Shown: in pieces, positions 1-12,459 of the stretch
Numbering within the stretch: position 1 is the first letter of the stretch
How the letters are laid out: every line of letters begins with the position of its first letter
DNA from: Ceratotherium simum simum
Lineage: Eukaryota; Chordata; Mammalia; Perissodactyla; Rhinocerotidae
Direction: 5' to 3'
Length of the DNA stretch: 64,000 bases
Assembly: GCF_000283155.1 (NCBI RefSeq)
Contig: NW_004454217.1
Coordinates: 4,239,807 to 4,303,806 of the forward strand
The notes under the pieces: model-generated
Databases searched by the model: none
Told to the model about the DNA's origin: nothing
What the model saw: only the letters and a program-made list of their open reading frames with translations
Program-made: the position numbers and the translations under genes

Positions 1-1532
1 ATTTAATTTATTTAATGTGAACTGTCTTGTTATTCTGATTTTGTGCGAAGACTTTCAGCTGATAATAGTTGTCTTCTTTTTCAATTTTAAGAAATACTAA
101 AATTCATTGCATACTCCGTGCTTCTAGGAAGTTGTTGCTGTCACTCTATGTTTTGTGTCATTGTCTTTTACTCCTTCATGGAGAAAAATGTTTAATGCAT
201 CTGCTCCACTTTTAGTTATGAAGTGGTGGGAAAGATTAATGGTATCTATAAGCTTTAACAACACTTTTTATTATAAATCATTTCTGGTATATGTAAGATG
301 TTTCTGAATTTAATTGGTTTCATATGAATTTCGTGTAAGTCAAACATAGGCTGTCTTCACAATTTTTGCACTTTCTTGATATATTTGGTGTTATTAACAT
401 TCATATTCTATAATCAGTGCACTTTAAAAATAATATTTATGAAAGTTAAAAATGAAATTTAAAGATTAAGCTTTGAAATGGTCTCTTTTTGAAATGGCAG
501 TGGTATACATTGAATTTTTCTTTTAAGTGTTCCATTTAATAATTTTCTGAAGTACTTGATATGTTTTTTAAAGCAATTATGACTTTTTGTTTAAATTAAA
601 AGGTAGAGCACTGTCTAAACCCTTAAGATTTTTGCCCAACAAAAGATGGGCAATACGCAAGGATTCTTATGTATTTTTTGCCTTGTTTGCTTTTTTCAAA
701 ACCTTTTCTTTCAAAGAAATATTACGGAAAGAAAGGTATATTTGTCACATATTTGCATATCCTGACCATTTTTTGTTTTAGAAAAATCAGATGATGTTTT
801 TATCATTGTATTATTAATGTTCTAATTTTTATAATTATTACAGTAAGATCAAATTCTTAGCTTAACACAAAAATATCTTAAGCAAATACAAATATTTTAA
901 TGATATGTATTCTAAAATAGGTAAATGGATTTTATAAATACTAAAAAATATACTCTATTACATTAACTAACATAAAAGAAACTTGCTTTCTCCCCCATTT
1001 ATAAATTCAAAACCTGATGACTATAAACTAAATGTTTTTGCAGAATCACCAGTAGCTGCCCTGGCATACAATCCTTTATAATTACATATGTGTATGAATA
1101 TGTGTATATAAATGGGGAGTGAAGGTGTGTCTTTCTAAGCATCTTTTTAAAAAATCCAAAATATATGTTTGAATTCACAGTTTCCATAAGGGGAGACATG
1201 CAAATGGTTGTCTTTTACTTCAGATTTAACTTAACACAGTTCAGGCAGTTAAATCAATATTCTAAGTCATTTATTTAAGCCAAAAACTCATCTCCTTCTT
1301 TTTGGGTTCAGAGACCAAGAGCAGAATGATGATGCAAGGAAGGTGCTCTGTGGTCTTTCTTCAGATTCATAGGCAGTGCCACTGATGCCCTGCATCTCTC
1401 TTTGGCAAGATCAACAGGCCTATCTAGAACATTCCTTGTCATTATCCCTTCTTACAGTTCCTTTCTGAAATGTTTACAAGTTAGCATGAGAATTTAACCA
1501 AAGGACAGCAGTGAAAATTTCACCCTAGTATT
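1..1532. other. AT-rich NRXN1 alpha intron, no feature recognised
   Basis: Short random open frames only, no exon-like sequence and no interspersed repeat I can name. The gene context is inferred from the beta exon at 57.6 kb. Confidence 0.6.
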
Positions 1533-2360
1533 CTTTTATTCATTCATTCATTCATTTTACTGAGTACATACCATGCACGGTGCTGGCCTCTGTGAGAGAA
1601 GGATGAGTGTGTGATTAGTTCCCTCCTCCAGATGTTCACTTGGGAATGTACAACATATAACAACATATATATATATATATATATAAAAGAATGATATACG
1701 TGTGTATATGTGTGTATTTATATATACACACATACATAATATGTATGTTATATATATACACACACACGACATATGTGCAATTGACATCCTGCATACTGCT
1801 GAGAGGCAAATAGGTTCAAAACTAACTCATAATAGATGGTAGGATATGACAAGTGTCATATATGTGTTTTAGAAAATAAAAACAATGGGAATTCAGAAGA
1901 GGAGGCAAACATCACAGGCCAGAGAACAGGGAAAGATTTGGGGAGGAAGTGAATTCCAGCCATACTTTGAAGTTCTATTAGGTGTTGGCAGGAAAGAGAG
2001 TAATTTGGAGAGATACCCTAGCTTTTCCTTTGTTCTATCCTCAGTGCCTGGCAGAGGCCTTAAAAATTGCTTGTTGAATCAGTTTGGATTGTGGAGCTTC
2101 TGCATTCTTACCTGGGTGCAGGGGAGAGGTGAGGGATAGAGAGAAGGGAGGTGCCCTGGGTCAGGCACTGGGGAAAGGACATGGGACAAAGAGATCAATG
2201 TGGCAGAAGTAAAGGATTCATGTAGGGAAAGTCAAGATGAGATTAGACAGACATTTGAAACCAGAATGTTGGCAGACTTGGAGACTCTGGACTCTAACTA
2301 ATGAAGGAGCAATCAGTATTTTTGAACTGAAGAGTAACATGATAAAATCTGTGAAAAAAG
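1533..2360 (-). repeat. L2-type LINE remnant, interrupted by a microsatellite
   Basis: It begins with the ATTCATTCATTC motif and a degraded version of the familiar 'accatgcacggtgctgg' L2 tail (antisense). Similarity to L2-type 3' sequence continues, patchily, after the AT/CA microsatellite to about 2,360. Family by memory. Confidence 0.5.
1665..1770. repeat. (AT)n / (CA)n microsatellite
   Basis: (AT)n at 1665-1685, followed by mixed TG/TA and a short CA run to about 1,770. Probably length-polymorphic. Confidence 0.85.
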
Positions 2361-2439
2361 ATTTGTCCACTTATTAGGAATTGCCTAGTCATATCTATCA
2401 GATAACATATAATTCCATCTCATAGCAAATTTAATCATT

Positions 2440-2610
2440 TGCATATGTTGACACAGCACCCTACATTCTCTTACATGCAACTATTGGAGTGAACTTAAAA
2501 TTTCATCATCTGGGAAGCTAAAATCTGGAAAACCAAATAAGTTGGTGGTAGCAGAGCTAAAATCAAAAGTAGGTTTCTTATTGCAAGTCCAATGTTTTTT
2601 AAGATCCTCA
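2440..2610 (-). repeat. Degraded MIR-like SINE
   Basis: Weak resemblance to antisense MIR: a 'catctgggaagctaaaatctgg' pattern followed by a MIR head-like stretch. Confidence 0.3.
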
Positions 2611-3649
2611 GCTCAAGTGTAGTTATCTATTATTTGGAAGGTTTAAACTGGTCCAGAGAATGCTATCTCAACGACCCGAGGATGCTTAAGTGTATTTCTT
2701 TATTCTTGATGCTTTGGGAATGGAAAGCCTAGTTATAGTCAAGAGATGCAAATGGCCACTTCCTCCTACCCTATGGCACTGCCTAAGAACACAGCTAGAG
2801 AAGCATGCTTTGTCTGCAGGGAAGGCTTAATCCCAGGGCCATCAGGAACCAAACAGAAACAGAGGGGTTTTTTGTTGTTGTTGTTATTGTTGGTTTAGGA
2901 AGTCATTTGAGTAAAGGAGAATGAACTGGTTTGGTCAGAATATCTATAAGGCCTTGAAACTCTAAAGATAGAGAGAATGGTATTTGATGAGTTGCTTCTC
3001 TCCCAAGAGGGATGAGCTTCATGAGCTAATAAGTCTTTTCCATCTGTGAGATCAAAGACAGATTTTTACAGCATTTGGTGGGGAGGGTTAAGCATTTGGG
3101 GACCACATGGAGATTATATAGGAGAAAAATCAGGGGGAAAGCTGCCTTTTTGGCTTTGGCATGCACCAGACTTGAGCACATCCATAAACAACACTGGGCC
3201 TTAAACAAAGATAAACCAGAATGCCACTCCAAAAACTGCCACGTGTCAGAGTTTTCTTTCCTGCTCCCAATTTTTGTTCAGCGGTTTCAATTTAGTCTCC
3301 TCATTTTATGCATATTGTTTTGAAAAGGTACAATCAGATTAAAAATATATAAGTTTAAAGATAGAGAGACAGAAGATAGAAACAGAGAGAGAGGTGTCAA
3401 ACTCTTGTCTTGAAGTGGCATAAAGCATTCCTACCCCTTTAGCTATTGAGAAGAGAGAGGCGAAAAGAAAATGTAATATAGACTGTAAATTCTTTTCTAG
3501 CACACACACACACACACACAAAGATCTATGTTGGTCCCAAATTTTGGGGATCTTGAACTTTGAAGTCTACAGAAGAGTATATTTTTCACTGTTGATGAGT
3601 GCACTCTAATCTCATGCATTCAACAAATATTTAAAGAGCACCGAGTAAG
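2611..3649. other. Intron, no gene; one CA microsatellite
   Basis: A TTG-rich short repeat is near 2,868-2,895 and an exact (CA)10 is at 3501-3520. Otherwise nothing recognised. Confidence 0.6.
3501..3520. repeat. (CA)10 microsatellite
   Basis: Ten uninterrupted CA units. Confidence 0.95.
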
Positions 3650-3872
3650 CCAGAGGAGGTAGTGCAGAGTGATTAAAGCCAGCTCGAAGCCAGGCTGCTC
3701 CACTGAGCCCTGGTTCTCCCATGGAGGCTGTGCCACCTTGGGCAAACACTTGCCTCCTCAGCTGCATTTCCATTGTTGGTAACATGAAGATGGAAACAGT
3801 GCCTCAAATCATGGTGAAAACTAAATAAAATAACACATTTTGTGCACATGGTAAGTGCTCAATAAGTATTCC
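3650..3872 (+). repeat. MIR SINE
   Basis: A MIR-like order of motifs: a tRNA-like head, 'gccaccttgggcaaacac', a central region and the 'gtaagtgctcaataagta' tail. Confidence 0.75.
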
Positions 3873-4119
3873 TTTTTAGTGTGATCTTGTGCCAGGCGTA
3901 ACCTCAGCCAGAGCCTCATTTCTGCTTGGAAATTCTTGTATTAATCTGTTGTGGACTCTAATTTGTATTCTTCACAGTGGCCCTTGGAAATATTTTACAT
4001 CTACACCCTTATTCTGGCTAGACTTTACCATTCTAGATGTAAGATCTCGAAGGACTGGAATTATATATTATTTATTCTTAAATTTTCCAGATTGACATAT
4101 AGATAGTACACACTGAAAA

Positions 4120-4560
4120 CGTGTGAAAGAATATGTGAAGGACAATGAGTATTTATTGAGTCTACTGTCTTTATTCAGCACATAGTGTAATTGGATAGGA
4201 AAGAAACATTAAAAAAAAAGAAAATAATGCAAGAGAGAATGTGCTGAAGGACAAGCTGTGTGCAGAGAATGAAGGCAATGGTCTTTCATAGAGGAGTGAT
4301 AGCAATGAGGCTGAAGACAGTGAGTTTAGACAGAATTTTATCTGTGTCTTGAAGGATGGGTAGTTTAGATATGCAGAGGGGATAATGGTATCATTTCCTG
4401 TGAAAAGTCGTTATACATTTCTGAACAGAAAAGTGGCAGGTTGATGACAGAAATGTTCAAAGGAGACTAGTTTATAAAACCTTTAAAAATATCTTGGGGC
4501 AAAGAAAGAAAATGTTACACATGTTTTTAAAAGTAAATCTTTTAACTTTGTAGAAATGGA
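4120..4560. repeat. Old L2-type repeat remnant
   Basis: Phrases such as 'gaggctgaagacagtgag' and 'gtcttgaaggatgggtag' recall old mammalian L2-type 3' sequence. Strongly decayed. Confidence 0.35.
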
Positions 4561-5344
4561 GGAGATGATAGAAACAATCTAGGTCTTTCTATCATTTGAC
4601 AGATTAGAATATTGAACCCATGCAAGTTTAATAACTAAAAATGGGGAATTTAATAATTTAAAAATATATATAGTTAATAATATCCAGCTCTCTCTGTGTT
4701 AAATGGAAATGCTAAACCCAAAGTTATTCGTTATGTATGTAGACGTACCTAGTACCTGGTATGTCATTGGTTTATACTGTATATAAGTTTTCTTTCCTGC
4801 CTTTCCACTCAGGCTCTACCTACATTTGGCTAGACATAACCATGAGGGATCCTCTTGACTGCAGAGTCAAACAATAAAATTTACGCAAAGATACAGTTTC
4901 TCACTGAAAAGTAGAGGTCATTAAAAGAGAGTGGGATTTGGATGCTGTCATCAAAATGTCCAAGAGATAAGGAACAACATTTTAGAAAAGACAATCAAAA
5001 CCATTTTTATTTAGCATTTCCTTTGAGTTTTCACAAAAGATCCATACAGACTTTAAAAGGATTTTTTTTTTCCTGCAAGGGGTTAACTTTTCCTTCTTTG
5101 TTTCTTCCTTTCCTTAGTAGACCAAATTTATGACTGTGTCTTCTCTTGAAAGTTCCATCTTATTTTATAGTGGTTTTCCCCTCATCTGTGCTGCTAGTAG
5201 ATGTGATACCATTACTTAAAGACTTATTGCCAGAGGTATCAAGATTTTATAGAAAGCAGAAAACATTGGAAAAACATGATGTGAAATCAAAATTAGGGAT
5301 TGAAAAGGTACCAGAGGAGGAGAATTACCGCGAAAAATTATAGG
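4561..5344. other. Intron, nothing recognised
   Basis: AT-rich, only short chance open frames. Confidence 0.5.
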
Positions 5345-5580
5345 CTCTGGAGTGTGACCACTTAAACTCATATCCTGATTCCACCAGATACCAGCTGCAT
5401 GATCTTGGGCCAGTGATTTACCAATCTGTGCCTCAGTTTCCTCATCTGTGAAACAGTGATAATTACATTACCTACCATGCAGGGTTTCTGTGAGGATTAA
5501 ATGAATTGACACATGTAAAACACTTTGAAAAATGACTGACAAATGGGAAGTACTTATTAGGAGTTAGCTATTATTGTTTC
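5345..5580 (+). repeat. MIR SINE, near full length
   Basis: Clear MIR core: 'cctcagtttcctcatctgtg' followed by 'tgtgaggattaaatgaattg' and a TTATT-rich tail. Confidence 0.85.
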
Positions 5581-6330
5581 TCCTATAATTATTATTTATT
5601 TAGAGTACAGTATGCAAATATGATTAATTCCTTAGGAAATCAAAGCACTGAGTTTGAGTCATGTGATTCAAGAGTTAACACAAGCCAAACTAGGTCTTCT
5701 GGTTCCCAATTTCATTTGCTTCTTACTGCACATGGGGTAGAGGAAAAAATAAGAAAGGTACTGAAGAAAGCAAGCAGATAGGAAATGGGAAACGTGCTCT
5801 GATGAAAATCAAGTTTGTTTCAGTCCCCAAACTGGGTTCTGACTGACATGTGGGTTAGTTTTACACCAGGGACAGGAGTTTTGATTTATTTTCTTTTCAG
5901 TGTTTTCTATATGCTAAGAAAATCCCAGCGTCTCTAGAAGTTTGTGTTGCTCTTAAGGCATTTTAGTTTTCTCTCCACTTCTTGGAGTTTGTCAGTGTCT
6001 AAGCCAAATACAGCATGTGAGCTGAAGAGGCACCATTTTTTGCAGTAGCACTGCCTTTCCCACTTTGTCCTAATTCCCATCTCTAAAGAGTCTTCACTTC
6101 CTATGCTTGGCAGGCCCACGTGTTGAGGCTACATCTCCACTAAACATCAACAGTGAAACTTTTCTGTGTCAGGAAATATCTATCTGTAAGTGTACAAGTG
6201 GAAAAATTCCCAAAATCTTACTTTAAATGGAAGCTACAAGAAACTTTGCGTATCTTGTAGTTCAGTCCAGATATAGTGTCTACTTTGAAGATTTGTGAAG
6301 GATACAGGGGTAGAAAATATGACACACATC
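5581..6330. other. Intron, nothing firm
   Basis: A short MIR-like scrap may lie at 5,650-5,715, and an ATGCAAAT octamer at 5612-5619 is unremarkable in AT-rich DNA. Confidence 0.5.
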
Positions 6331-6334
6331 CTGT

Positions 6335-6576
6335 CTTTTTTTTTTTTTTTTTGTGAAGAAGATTAGCCCTGAGCTAATATCCAATGTCTATCCTCCTCTT
6401 TTTGCTGAGGAAGACCGGCCCTGGGCTAACACCTGTGCCCGTCTCCCTCTACTTTATATGGGACGCCGCCACAGAATGGGCTGACAAGGGGTGCGTCGGT
6501 GCGCGCCCGGGATCCGAACCCGGGCCGCCAGTAGTGGAGCGCGCGCACTTAACTGCTGTGCCACCAGGCTGGCCCC
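6335..6576 (-). mobile_element. ERE SINE (perissodactyl tRNA-derived), type with 'cccatataaagt' tail
   Basis: Antisense copy: poly-T at the left, the duplicated 'cttcctc' tail module, then the box B region (GGATCCGAACCCGGGCC) and the GGCTGGCCCC head. It is flanked by a target duplication CTGTCTTTTTTT, seen at 6331 and again at 6577. Open frames here are SINE-derived, not genes. Confidence 0.95.
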
Positions 6577-8111
6577 CTGTCTTTTTTTTAAAGCTTCCCT
6601 CCTTGGCATAGTAAGGTGGGGAAAAGGTGGTTATTCTGGACTGGAATATTTTTCGAGAGTATCTAGAAATGAAGCTTTTGATAAGAGAATAGTGTGTCAG
6701 TATGAAGAGCCTAAGAGAGGTGCTCCCCTGTGTCTGTGTTGGGCTCTGTTCAATGAAGTGAACAGACTAGAACCCCTGGTACTCTCTCAAGTCAAGCTTC
6801 TTTCCCCCTAAAAAGCATCCCACCAGTAGAGCAGGAAATCAAAATTCCTACACTTCTAAGATCCCTTCCTCTGTCCTTTGCCTGATCCTCAACATCCAAC
6901 TTCAGCACCTGAAAACATTATTTTTTAATAGAGAGTTCAGAAAAAGAAATTATATAAATTCTTAAATCCACAATTTTAAGGATTTCTACTGTTCTACAAT
7001 GGAGTAACTCAAGGACATCACTTGTGTAGCTAGAGCCTACATTTTAGTTAGAAAATAAGCTAAATAATATTAGAAAAGCTCAATGGACCCAAGAAGGTAC
7101 CTGGATCCTGAAATGTCTCCCACATCAAACCTAAAACTCTTCATTTGCAAATCACTTGAAGTTCTACTCATGAGCTTTTTGCTTAGGTGTATGACTTCTC
7201 CTGAAAACTCTGTGGATCTCCATGGGGAGGTTAAAAAAGACTGTTAGTCCACACGCCTTACTGTGGACTGGTTTAATCAGATGGCTTCTCTCACCTGCAA
7301 CCAGGATACTAAATAATAGGAGAGGAATGAATAATTTTATAGCAAGAGCTGGTTACATAAGGACTAATCTAAGTGAACCCCCGACCTTAAAGTCTTTTAA
7401 CCTATTATACAGAGCACAGCTATGGTATTAAACACCTAAAGGGAGAAGGCAGAGCAAATGATAGAGGGTAGGGGCTGGGGAGATGCAGATGGGACATGAG
7501 GAAGAAGTAAAAAGGGAATGGATTTCTTTCTCACATCTGTCCACTCATCTTCCAAGTTTGGTTCACTTTAAAACTGTGCCTGGAGAAGAACTCTGGCCCT
7601 ATTTGTTGCTAGTACAATGGTCCAGTTCCAACAACTCGGAACATCTTCTTATGGATTGGGTAGATTATATTTTTAATGAAAGCTACAGCCTTATTAGATT
7701 TTTCAAAATTCTGATTAGACTTGAGTCTATTTTCTAAAATCTCTTCTAATTAAATAATTTGCATTTTAAAATTCTATCAACAGTTAATAAGAGCAAATAT
7801 AAAGTATGCATGTATTACTGACGTACATCAATACGTACATAGAATTATCTTAAAATTAGTGCTAAGATGCTATGAACAATTTCAAAGTGATGTTATACAA
7901 TGTTATGTTTAGAAAAGTCATTTTATTATAGTCTCTTTTGAGGCTTATGAAAATTAATGATCCTTAGCCACAGTTTCCTTTCTCAATTTCATTTTTACAA
8001 GCAGTTGTCAATATATTGTTAAAATAAGGCCAAGTCAAAAATACTATTCTGTATATACTTTCTAGATATCAACTGATATATAGCCAGCGAGAGTTTATAG
8101 CCTAAACAGGC
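6577..8111. other. Intron, nothing recognised
   Basis: Unique AT-rich sequence with chance open frames; no exon signal. Confidence 0.55.
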
Positions 8112-8282
8112 CACAGTGGAGTTTCTTACACTTGAATGTGTATAAGAATTACCCAGGGAGATTGTTAAAATGCAGATTCTGACTCAGTAGGTCTGGAATG
8201 AAATCTGAGGTTCTGTGTTCCTAACAAGCTCCCAGGTGATGCAGATCTGCTGGTCTGCAGACCAGCATGAGACTAGAGAGCC
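8112..8282 (+). mobile_element. MER5A-type hAT-Charlie DNA transposon remnant
   Basis: MER5 phrases appear in order: 'agaattacccagggagattg', 'cagattctgactcagtaggt', 'tcccaggtgatgcagatctg'. The right end holds a perfect 20-bp palindrome (8248-8267). Confidence 0.8.
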
Positions 8283-8574
8283 AGGCATTAATGTTTACAA
8301 AGTAATCAAGTAACCCTGTCTCCATCTCTCTGTTCACCAACCAGTAGTAGCTTCTTAAAGCAAATACTATATTGTTTGAAATGTGAAGAATTTGAGCAAC
8401 AGATATGGATGTCAAAGATACCTGAATGAGTCCTTGGAAACCAGGTGATGTTACAGGATTTTGAACGCCTGCTCACTCAGCAGCAATGCCTGGTGTACCT
8501 TCTGATGACTGTAAGGGAAGTTAGTTTAATTGTTAATGGAAGTGTCTGGCCCACCCTTGTCCTTACGTTCATAC

Positions 8575-8785
8575 TCCTTCTGCTTAGTGCTATAGCATTT
8601 AAAGTGCTCTTTCTCGTATGTAATCTAATTTTTGCAACAACCTTCTGCATTACGTGGATGAGTTGTTATTATTATTATTTGCATTTTACAATTGAGGAGC
8701 TGAGGCTTAGAGAGCTTTGAGCAATATCACATAATGATGTAGAGGAGCCAGGGCTGGGCCTAGTTCTTCTAATGGGCTCTGGGAT
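8575..8785 (-). repeat. MIR SINE (antisense)
   Basis: Antisense MIR order: 'tgcaacaaccttctgcatta', TTATT repeats, 'cattttacaattgaggagct', then the head. Confidence 0.75.
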
Positions 8786-10014
8786 TGTTTATGCATAGTC
8801 CAATCCTACCCCCTCCTTTCACTCCCAATCATGGTTGTGTGAAAAGAAATAGATGAAAACAATACGCACACATTCCTTTCACTAAAATGACGTTTTTGGT
8901 TCAAAATGCAAAGCCAGTGGTCTGTCCAAGGATGCCAGTTTGCTCTCCAGAAGACACCGCTTCCAAGATCTCCCAGCAGGGGGCACTATGGCATTGGAAA
9001 TTCAGCTTTACTTGCTGTTTATGGTTCCAAGGGTTTTTTTTTCCCCCATTCTATTATGTGTTTTTTTTTTTTTCTTACTCCATGTTTTCACTCAGTCCTT
9101 ATTCACATTTATTAGACTTGCAGCTGATGTTCATCACTGGAAACAGTTCATCACACTTTTATCATTTAAGCATAGGATTTTTTATATATAAAAAAAAAGC
9201 TGTGGAAGAAATTATGGCTGGTACAACAAATACCAAGTCTCTCGTAAAAAGCCTCTCTTGTGTCTGTACTTCTTTTTAATTAATAAGTGTAATAAATTAG
9301 AATGTGAAAAAAAATTAGACATGAAGCCTCTGTAACTTTGTTCCCTTGGTACCTACAGCAAATGCCTGTTATGCTTACTTTACTTCTGTTGCAGGTTAAT
9401 TTTATTTTCCAAACAGAGCAATAGATAAAAGAAGATAAGCAATGCTTGTCTGAGTTCCTCAGGGTTATTATTTTCCACAGATCCAATCAGAATAAAAGGC
9501 TGCTGTTCTAGGAAGGTCAAGGTTGAGCAGCTTAGGTGTCAAACCTTCAGTTGAGTCTACTGGGATTCCTCCCCCTCCCTCACTCCCAAACCAACAGGGG
9601 AAGAGAAGTCACCTTCCTAGAAGCAAATAATCTGAGCTAAGGTCTCCAGGAAGTGAAAAGACTGTGGCTGGTTTGCACGGTTTTCCCCAGCTTTGAATAT
9701 AGCAATAAGATGTTGACATATCAGAAAGGGATGTTAGAAAAATCACCCTGGTTGTGTTCTAAGTGGCTTTTAAATGAGATTATTTTGTTTGTAAGGAAAT
9801 AAAATGACAACGCTAGGCTCACATGAGAACTTGCCCACCCGGAGATGGTATCAGTATGGAAGAATTGCTCCATCCTCCCCTATGCCTTTGCCTTTTGTCT
9901 GCCATTAGATACAACCAATTAAAGATTTGTCACGGAGGGGCCCAGCTGCCTTCCATCTAGTCCAGTGTCCGGTGTCCCATTGGGGTACCATGAGTCATGC
10001 TACAGAAGGAATGA
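8786..10014. other. Intron with a CTCF-like site, otherwise unassigned
   Basis: The CTCF-like motif at 8973 is the only item that stands out. Overlapping open frames at 8,887-9,279 lack any recognisable protein. Confidence 0.5.
8973..8986 (+). promoter_or_regulatory. Strong CTCF-like motif (plus strand)
   Basis: The + strand reads CCAGCAGGGGGCACTA, matching about 14 of 16 core positions of the CTCF motif. The flanks are not an obvious repeat. It points toward the beta promoter. Confidence 0.55.
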
Positions 10015-10200
10015 AATAATCAAACTTTTGGAGCTGGAAGGAATCTTAGAGATTTCTGTTTTAGAAGCCACGCAAGCCCCTTCTCTCCCTGCCCAAACCA
10101 ATGAGGAAGCCAAGTCGCCAGTTGTCACATCGTTTGCCAAAAGGCACATGTCTAGTTCCAGGCAGAAGCTAGAACCTCATTTTCTGACACTTCTGTAGTT
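10015..10200 (-). repeat. MIR/L2-like old repeat
   Basis: 'gagctggaaggaatcttaga' with a later 'caatgaggaagccaagtcgc' matches the common old mammalian repeat that carries a 'gatgaggaaactgaggc' core. Confidence 0.5.
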
Positions 10201-11299
10201 ATTTTTACTCTTCAGCAGTGATTTTTCAAACCACTATCAATATAAATATTTGATTCAACCATATACATTCAGAATAATTTTACTAGCAGGGCTTTCCATC
10301 TAAAAAAATAGATTAAAAAAATTATATCCATTTTATCAGCATAAAACTCATTAGTGGAGGTATCTTACCAAATTTAAAGTGAAAGATGAATCTGAAAAGC
10401 TAAGCAGAACGCTTGGTATCCAATGTGAGGACGATGTGGTAACAGGGCCAGAGATATTTTGAAAAACTCATGGGAGAAAACTTAAATTTGAGACATTACA
10501 TTGGTTAATGCACTTTTCTCAGAATTAGGAAAGGACCGCAGTATTTCAGTCTTAGAGGGAGCATCTCTCAGTGCAGTTCACAAGACTCACTGCTCTGGAA
10601 TTTTATTTTGAGGTGATTACACAGTCCTATACATGAATAATCAATTCAGACCTATCATCTACACACTTCTGAAATAGATTCATATCTTTAGTTTCTACCA
10701 AATCTTATAAAACGGACACTTCTTCCTTTGTGAAACATTCCTCTTTGTTTGCCCAAAGCATACTTTTACTTTTTTAGGTTTAAGCATCAAAATTCTAGCA
10801 TTCAAATCAACTTTCTTGATAAATTTATAGATTTTGATCAGAACCTTATTTGTTCTCACTGATATAGGGGAGGAAAAATGTCTTTTTCCTCTGCCCTTTT
10901 AAATTCTCCACTGGGACCCCTGTGACTAAAGACTGATTAACAAGAGAAATCATACAGATTTATCTAATGTAAATTTTATGTGGCATGGGAACCTTCATAA
11001 GGAAATGAAGATCCAAAGAAATGGTTAAATCTGAGTGTTCTTATGCTAGATTTGGTGAAAAGTGGAAAGATATGATGGATAAAGAGTATGAGCTAAGTGT
11101 AGTAAATTGGGGGAAAACTCAGCCAGGCCTGTTCACTCAGATTCCCTCTGTGTTCCTTGTCTTTGGAGATAAGGATGCTCCTTTCCTCTGGTGTAGAGAG
11201 GGCATCTCTCACATGAGGGTTATGACCTGCTTCGAGGAAGTTTAGAAAGTCCTTCCTGTACATTTCACTTCTCAAATTCCTTCAGCTTAAGATAGTCAA

Positions 11300-11395
11300 T
11301 ATGCCAAGGTGCTGTATTTTGTGGGTAGCATGTCCTGATTAGTCCAATGTGCCAAGGTGCTGTATTTTGTGGGTAGCATGTCCTGATTAGTCCAA
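11300..11395. repeat. Exact 48-bp tandem duplication (two copies)
   Basis: Copies at 11300-11347 and 11348-11395 differ at one base (TATGCC versus TGTGCC). Such low divergence means a recent duplication. Confidence 0.97.
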
Positions 11396-12447
11396 TGGAA
11401 GCTTCTTAATGCCTCTTTACCTGGAAACTCTCTGGTTGAGGGTGTTCTTGTGGTTTTGCTAATGAGAATCTTATCTTGTTGTTCAGACTTGGGTGGCTTT
11501 TGCCGTTAGTTATTTATTTAAGCTTTACCAGCGTTTGCTTTTTCATGTCCATTACAAGAAATCTGAGTATTTTTAAATATGTCCCCACTTATGTTTATAT
11601 GAGTAATTGGGTTTCTGAGCCTCCAAATTCCTTTTTTCTTCCAGGGTTCTAAACAATTAAAAGATTTAAACAATCTAAAGAATTAAACAGAGGGGAGAGG
11701 GTGATGAAAAAACAAGTATCATCTTTGGTTGAGTCTGTTCTGTTATGTGTCCCATTTCTGTAACATGGAAAAGCTCATACATGCTGAATATAGGAAATAT
11801 GTCAGTTTAAAGGGAAGTCACATTGCATCCTTCATTTGTGATTTTTTTCTGGCATGTTGATGTTTTACACCAGCAAGTCACAGTAGATGCATGCAAAGTA
11901 TGCAAACAGGTGAAGAGAGCCAACAGTGGAAGAGCCATGTACAGTTGCCCATTCAACCCATGTTCTTTCTTGGGGTGCAGTTAGGTCACAAGCTTTGGTC
12001 TACAAATGTTGGTTGTACTGTTGTCCGTGATGTTTATGCATTTTGCTCATGTCCCTATAACTTAGCATCCTCAGTTCTTTCTCAGACTCCCATCCATCAA
12101 GCAACATTCACCTTTTAATTTTAACTATAGATCTACACTTACTATATTTATTTGTTAAAAATTAAAATTTAAATTAACACTTCAGAGAGTTTTTTATGAG
12201 GGTTATTATTATTTTTGCAAGTGCTCTGGTTACACAGGTGCATAGATTTTGGAGTCGTATAAGTTTTTGCAGGATACAAGGTTTTTCGAGAATACCTAAA
12301 CAAAGACGAATTTGGACAACCTGGCTTAGTTATGAGAGCCACAGAAGCCTGCTAACTGAACCCTCGGTTAGGCAAACCTAGCTCCCAGGCACATGAGTGA
12401 TGCACCCCGGGCAAGACGCACCCATGGAGCAGCGCCCTTGAAGGAGT

Positions 12448-12459
12448 GCTCCCTGCTGG
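12448..12459 (-). promoter_or_regulatory. Weaker CTCF-like motif (minus strand)
   Basis: The minus strand reads CCAGCAGGGAGCACTC, about 12 of 16 core positions, with A replacing a usually fixed G. It lies in a small GC-rich patch (about 12,370-12,500) of otherwise AT-rich intron. Confidence 0.25.

Noticed and set aside
3731..3745. CTCF-like GCCACCTTGGGC
   Set aside because: It is the standard MIR core sequence and misses key CTCF positions.
6384..6811. Open frames of 75 and 106 codons near 6.5 kb
   Set aside because: They run through an antisense ERE SINE; the GC-rich tRNA-like region gives long frames on both strands.
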